Below are positions 7,712 to 8,901 of a stretch of DNA of 8,901 nucleotides, piece by piece. The notes beneath the pieces were generated by a model. The model searched no databases, was not told the origin of the DNA, and saw nothing but the letters and a program-made list of their open reading frames with translations. Position 1 is the stretch's first letter, and each line of letters opens with the position of its first letter. This DNA is from Thiobacillus sp. UBA2487 (GTDB lineage Bacteria > Pseudomonadota > Gammaproteobacteria > Burkholderiales > Sulfuriferulaceae). The translations under genes were made by a program, and so were the position numbers. The stretch spans positions 1 through 8,901 of the forward strand of contig DDOT01000073.1 of NCBI GenBank assembly GCA_002341815.1, in the 5' to 3' direction.

Positions 7712-8557
7712 TTAGTTGGCGGATTGATCTTTTTTGAACACCACGCGTGCCAGAATGCTCAGCAACAGCACAGTGGTTGTAATGAGCAGTGCACCAGCCC
7801 ACGCCAGATCGTGCCAATCATCATATGGACTCATTGCCATCTGGAAGATAACAACCGGCAGGTTGGACATGGGGGCATTCATATTGGTGCTCATGAACTG
7901 GTTATTCAAGGCGGTAAAGAGTAAGGGTGCCGTTTCCCCGGTGATGCGGGCGAATGCTAACATCACCCCGGTTATCATGCCGGCACTGGATGCCTTCCAG
8001 ATTACCGAAGAAACGACTTTCCAGCGCGGTGCGCCTAATGCGGCAGCGGCTTCGCGCAGGGTATCGGGTACCAGGCGCAGCATGTCTTCGGTGGTGCGCA
8101 CCACAACCGGAATAACCAACAAGGCTAACGCAAAGGATCCTGCCCAGCCGGAAAAATGGTGGGTGGTCACCACATAGACTTCATAGACAAACAGGCCGAT
8201 GACAATCGATGGAGCAGACAAGAGCACATCATTGATGAAGCGGGTGATGGGGGCGAGAATGCCGCGCTGGCCGAATTCCGACAGATAGGTGCCGGCCATG
8301 ATGCCGATAGGCGTACCGATCAGGGTGCCGGTCAGTGACATGATGATGCTGCCGAAAATGGCATTGATCAGGCCGCCTGAACTGCCAGGTGGCGGGGTGA
8401 TTTCGGTAAACAGTTTTAAAGAAATTCCGTGGATGCCAAACCGCAGAAGGGTCCAAAGAATCCATGACAAGGCACCTAGCCCGATGACCATGGTAAGCAG
8501 GGACAGGCTGAGGTTAATCGAGTTGATAATGCGGCGACGATGGTAACGGGTAAACAT
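7712..8557 (-). CDS. pstA: Phosphate ABC transporter permease PstA
   Basis: PstA forms, with PstC, the membrane channel of the phosphate importer. The 281-residue protein is rich in hydrophobic segments, about six in all: clear ones at roughly 17-40, 66-90, 112-132, 138-155, 190-205 and 250-273. The cytoplasmic EAA coupling loop that contacts PstB is seen at about 169-187 ([13 protein letters not shown]). [11 protein letters not shown] (206-216) is a typical PstA motif. The N-terminus is basic (HRRR), fitting a cytoplasmic start. An AAGG seven bases before the ATG overlaps the pstC stop and probably serves as ribosome binding site; the gap to pstC is nine bases. The order pstC-pstA-pstB is the standard one. 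Confidence 0.96.
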   Translation of the reverse strand: MFTRYHRRRIINSINLSLSLLTMVIGLGALSWILWTLLRFGIHGISLKLFTEITPPPGSSGGLINAIFGSIIMSLTGTLIGTPIGIMAGTYLSEFGQRGILAPITRFINDVLLSAPSIVIGLFVYEVYVVTTHHFSGWAGSFALALLVIPVVVRTTEDMLRLVPDTLREAAAALGAPRWKVVSSVIWKASSAGMITGVMLAFARITGETAPLLFTALNNQFMSTNMNAPMSNLPVVIFQMAMSPYDDWHDLAWAGALLITTTVLLLSILARVVFKKDQSAN

Positions 8558-8566
8558 GGGCTGGCC

Positions 8567-8901
8567 TTATTTCTTGCCTTCCATCTTGTTCATTTGCATC
8601 AACAAGACTTTGGAAATCGACAGTACGATAAACGTGATGAAGAACAAAATCAGACCCAATTCGATTAATGAAGAGGCGTAGATGTCAGTGGTTGCTTCGG
8701 TAAATTCATTGGCCAGTGCGGATGAAATACTGTTGCCCGGCATGAGCAGGGAGGTATTGAGATCATCAGAGTTGCCAATAACAAAAGTAATGGCCATGGT
8801 TTCTCCCAGCGCACGGCCAAGTCCCAGCATGATGCTGCCCACCACACCGATGCGAGCATATGGCAGGACAACGTAGCGCACAACCTCCCACGTGGTGCAG
8901 C
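8567..8901 (-). CDS. pstC: Phosphate ABC transporter permease PstC, C-terminal part (5' end outside window)
   Basis: Only the last 110 residues are present; the frame runs off the right edge without a start, and the GTG at 8881 is an internal valine codon. The fragment begins in the EAA coupling loop ([17 protein letters not shown]) and continues with [11 protein letters not shown], the PstC counterpart of the PstA TGETAP motif. A final membrane segment (about the 25 residues [20 protein letters not shown] and flanks) and a basic tail NKMEGKK follow. PstC pairs with PstA as the transmembrane dimer. The phosphate-binding protein gene pstS and the operon promoter, where a Pho box would be expected, should lie beyond base 8901. 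Confidence 0.95.
   Translation of the reverse strand, partial: CTTWEVVRYVVLPYARIGVVGSIMLGLGRALGETMAITFVIGNSDDLNTSLLMPGNSISSALANEFTEATTDIYASSLIELGLILFFITFIVLSISKVLLMQMNKMEGKK

Noticed and set aside
7695..7817. Upstream extension of pstB by 41 codons
   Set aside because: The extra sequence lies inside pstA in another frame, has no family resemblance, and the PstB N-terminus aligns from the ATG at 7694.

Overview
The window holds conserved chromosomal housekeeping genes from a Gram-negative bacterium, most likely a betaproteobacterium (the protein sequences suggest the Nitrosomonadales/Methylophilales side; inference, no database search was run). The reasons are the order carB-greA-DUF4149 gene-rlmE-ftsH-folP-glmM, which is typical of Betaproteobacteria, a FtsH N-terminus and a GreA of the kind I associate with that class, and a roughly balanced base composition judged by eye. 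All complete genes are intact, with no frameshifts, insertion sequences, tRNA or rRNA genes, CRISPR arrays or phage genes.

Plus strand, 1-2706: the 3' third of carB (pyrimidine and arginine precursor synthesis), greA (transcript cleavage factor), a small DUF4149 membrane protein and rlmE (23S rRNA 2'-O-methyltransferase). Each junction is an overlap of 1-4 bases, so this is one translationally coupled transcription unit. After rlmE, a 65-base gap carries a good sigma-70-type promoter candidate for ftsH.

Plus strand, 2772-6909: ftsH (membrane AAA+ zinc protease), a 59-base gap with a perfect GNRA-loop hairpin, then folP (dihydropteroate synthase) and glmM (phosphoglucosamine mutase) overlapping by four bases. 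The hairpin may partly terminate transcription between ftsH and folP-glmM.

Minus strand, 8901-6933: pstC (3' part only), pstA and pstB of the high-affinity phosphate ABC transporter, transcribed toward glmM. The convergent junction between glmM and pstB is 23 bases and contains a perfect 15-base tandem duplication that copies the glmM stop codon. No phoU follows pstB; pstS and the operon promoter would lie beyond the right edge.

I found no evidence for a novel biological system. The points worth a second look are modest: the stop-codon duplication, the absence of yhbY beside rlmE, the convergent and phoU-less pst operon end, the ftsH-folP hairpin and the ftsH promoter.
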